Positions 5,919 through 6,068 of a stretch of DNA of 6,068 nucleotides are shown here, piece by piece. Position numbers and translations under genes: made by a program. Source of the stretch: an uncultured Coriobacteriaceae bacterium. GTDB taxonomy: Bacteria > Actinomycetota > Coriobacteriia > Coriobacteriales > QAMH01. Positions within the stretch are counted from its first letter, which is position 1; the number at the start of each line of letters is the position of its first letter. Location of the stretch: assembly GCA_902796975.1 (NCBI GenBank), contig CADBRF010000094.1, positions 1-6,068 of the forward strand, given 5' to 3'. The notes beneath the pieces were generated by a model, which saw only the letters and a list, made by a program, of their open reading frames with translations, was not told the origin of the DNA and searched no databases.

Positions 5919-6068
5919 CCTCGCGCTCGCCATCTTCAACTCCATACTCTTCTGGGCCGCCTGGATTATCATCCCGGTGATCATGGAAATCATCCCCGCG
6001 ATTGTCAACGTCATCGTGCTGGCTAGGCGTCGCATGCGCGCAAGGAGGGATCCCAAACCCGCCATCTA
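5902..6068 (+). CDS. N-terminus of a membrane-anchored protein, probably the XrtG-associated glycosyltransferase (cut by window end)
   Basis: The frame is open from the ATG at 5902 to the window end, giving 55 complete codons. The visible part has one long hydrophobic segment (about residues 6-42, with ILFWAAWIIIPVIMEIIPAI), then a basic stretch ARRRMRARRD and PKPAI. A membrane helix followed by a basic linker is how the family-2 glycosyltransferase of exosortase G loci begins, and that gene normally sits beside xrtG. The catalytic GT-A domain would start just past the window edge and cannot be seen, so the assignment rests mostly on context. The strong ribosome site at 5888-5894 and the 17-base overlap with xrtG indicate the same operon. 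If it is this enzyme, it would build or transfer a glycan linked to the surface protein or its anchoring. Confidence 0.65.
   Translation, partial: MGLASSLALAIFNSILFWAAWIIIPVIMEIIPAIVNVIVLARRRMRARRDPKPAI

Noticed and set aside
5163..6065. 300-codon open frame on the minus strand across xrtG and the end of the secreted protein gene
   Set aside because: The plus-strand genes have family motifs, a signal tail and ribosome sites. The reverse frame is His/Glu-rich with no recognisable motif, as expected of a shadow frame.

Overview
The window looks like chromosome of a moderately GC-rich actinobacterium, most likely of class Coriobacteriia (Olsenella/Collinsella/Atopobium-like). The main reason is the dnaK-grpE-dnaJ-hspR gene order, an actinobacterial arrangement in which the operon ends with its own MerR-type repressor. 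The J-protein has no zinc finger, and a Gram-positive exosortase (XrtG-type) locus lies next door. The class-level assignment is inference; no rRNA or other phylogenetic marker is present.

Left part (1-3238), heat-shock chaperone operon on the + strand. The window opens inside dnaK (last 318 codons). dnaK overlaps grpE by one base (TAATG). A 133-base spacer with a perfect 10-bp inverted repeat and a short T-run separates grpE from dnaJ. A 44-base gap then leads to hspR. A very strong intrinsic terminator (12-bp stem, AGCG loop, T-rich tail) closes the operon. DnaK, GrpE and DnaJ form one folding machine; HspR is expected to repress the operon, but the dnaK promoter and its operator lie upstream of the window.

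Middle (3239-3485), intergenic region. It holds a cluster of overlapping inverted repeats (3255-3308), a plausible extended -10 promoter (3387-3415) and a perfect 10-bp dyad (3431-3464) in the predicted 5' leader of the next operon.

Right part (3486-6068), a candidate exosortase G operon on the + strand. It encodes a secreted, cell-surface-type protein with three repeated 'IDG...W' modules and a C-terminal 'STGPW - membrane helix - basic cluster' sorting-like tail. Next comes a small multi-pass membrane protein with the Cys/Arg/His residues of exosortases (XrtG). Last is the start of a membrane-anchored protein, probably the XrtG-associated glycosyltransferase, cut by the window edge. The likely logic is that the first protein is exported, cut at its C-terminal tail by XrtG and perhaps attached to a glycan made by the glycosyltransferase. 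This is inferred from family knowledge; to my knowledge the biochemistry of XrtG has not been worked out. This locus is the most interesting part of the window.
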